DNA of 39,335 bases from a virus. Below, one piece after another: positions 39,129-39,335 of this stretch. The notes under the pieces are model-generated. The model was not told where the DNA came from, made no database searches, and saw only the letters and a list, made by a program, of their open reading frames with translations. Position 1 is the first letter of the stretch. Each line of letters begins with the position of its first letter. The DNA is taken from positions 1 to 39,335 of the IMG/VR virus record IMGVR_UViG_3300042892_000922; one strand, given 5' to 3'. The position numbers were made by a program, and so were the translations under genes.

Positions 39129-39335
39129 ATGGCAACATTCAAAACCCCAACAGACCCATTCGTGTTTTGGGCTGAACCAGGTGAATCGGGTATCTTCCGT
39201 TACCTCAGACCTGGTGCACGGGGAAGAAACGTGTTCAAATTAACTGATGGTTCTTTTGTTGAAGAGCAACCTTATGAAGACACAGACATTGCTATCATCT
39301 ATCATGGTGGACACATCCACGAATTAAGTGCACAA
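39129..39335 (+). CDS. Small protein after the capsid gene, 5' part (gene crosses the window ends)
   Basis: Starts with ATG 39129 and is open to the window end, then continues at position 144 of the window. It has aromatic and acidic residues (F-V-F-W-A-E-P-G-E-S-G ... Y-H-G-G-H-I-H). The segment from 39193 is the redundant copy. Function unknown; likely a small head or neck protein given its place. Confidence 0.7.
   Translation, partial: MATFKTPTDPFVFWAEPGESGIFRYLRPGARGRNVFKLTDGSFVEEQPYEDTDIAIIYHGGHIHELSAQ
39193..39335. repeat. Terminal redundancy, right copy
   Basis: Matches positions 1-143 with four mismatches, all within 39204-39209; the last 126 bp are identical. See the left copy. Confidence 0.9.

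Overview
The window looks like a complete, circularly assembled genome (about 39.2 kb unique) of a short-tailed, podovirus-like bacteriophage of an actinobacterium. Its two ends share about 143 bp and one gene reads through the join. The actinobacterial host is inferred from a WhiB-type regulator, exact LexA boxes of the CGAAC-N4-GTTCG type, exact TGTGA-N6-TCACA (CRP/GlxR-type) sites, a secreted Thr-rich protein and a VanY-like endolysin. The head genes are a terminase, a portal, a small scaffold-like protein and an N4-gp56-like capsid protein. No tape measure, tail-tube or tail-assembly frameshift gene was seen, which argues for a short tail. No integrase, phage repressor, DNA polymerase, primase or replicative helicase was recognised.

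Layout. (1) A rightward late block runs from about 24.0 kb through the window end and on to about 12.4 kb. In order it holds terminase, portal, very large internal virion-type proteins, scaffold, capsid, small basic proteins, adaptor-like and nozzle-like tail proteins, collagen-like and modular fibres, a GT2 glycosyltransferase, and a lysis cassette with a secreted mucin-like protein, an M15 endolysin and several tiny membrane proteins. (2) A rightward recombination block (13.0-18.4 kb) holds a YqaJ-type exonuclease, a Rad52-like annealing protein, an RHH protein, a Holliday-junction-resolvase-like nuclease, a secreted transglycosylase-like protein, an HNH nuclease, SSB and WhiB. It closes at a strong hairpin terminator. 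(3) A leftward block (23.4-18.5 kb) holds about 17 small, mostly unknown genes plus a SprT-like metalloprotease, read from two candidate promoters. (4) A non-coding control region (23.37-24.30 kb) separates the leftward block from the late block.

The most unusual part is regulatory. Four exact LexA boxes lie within 312 bp of the control region. They are interleaved with CRP-type palindromes, and three 23-bp iteron-like repeats lie between the boxes. Exact CRP-type sites also sit just upstream of the candidate promoters for both leftward operons and for the recombination operon. A second array of two 23-bp repeats lies upstream of the second leftward promoter. The leftward genes share a recurrent CTTAAGACATG start-codon context. 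The capsid leader can fold into hairpins and a pseudoknot. Taken together this suggests that host SOS and cAMP-type signals may be wired directly into the phage's transcription. The motifs are seen in the sequence; the regulatory roles are inference.
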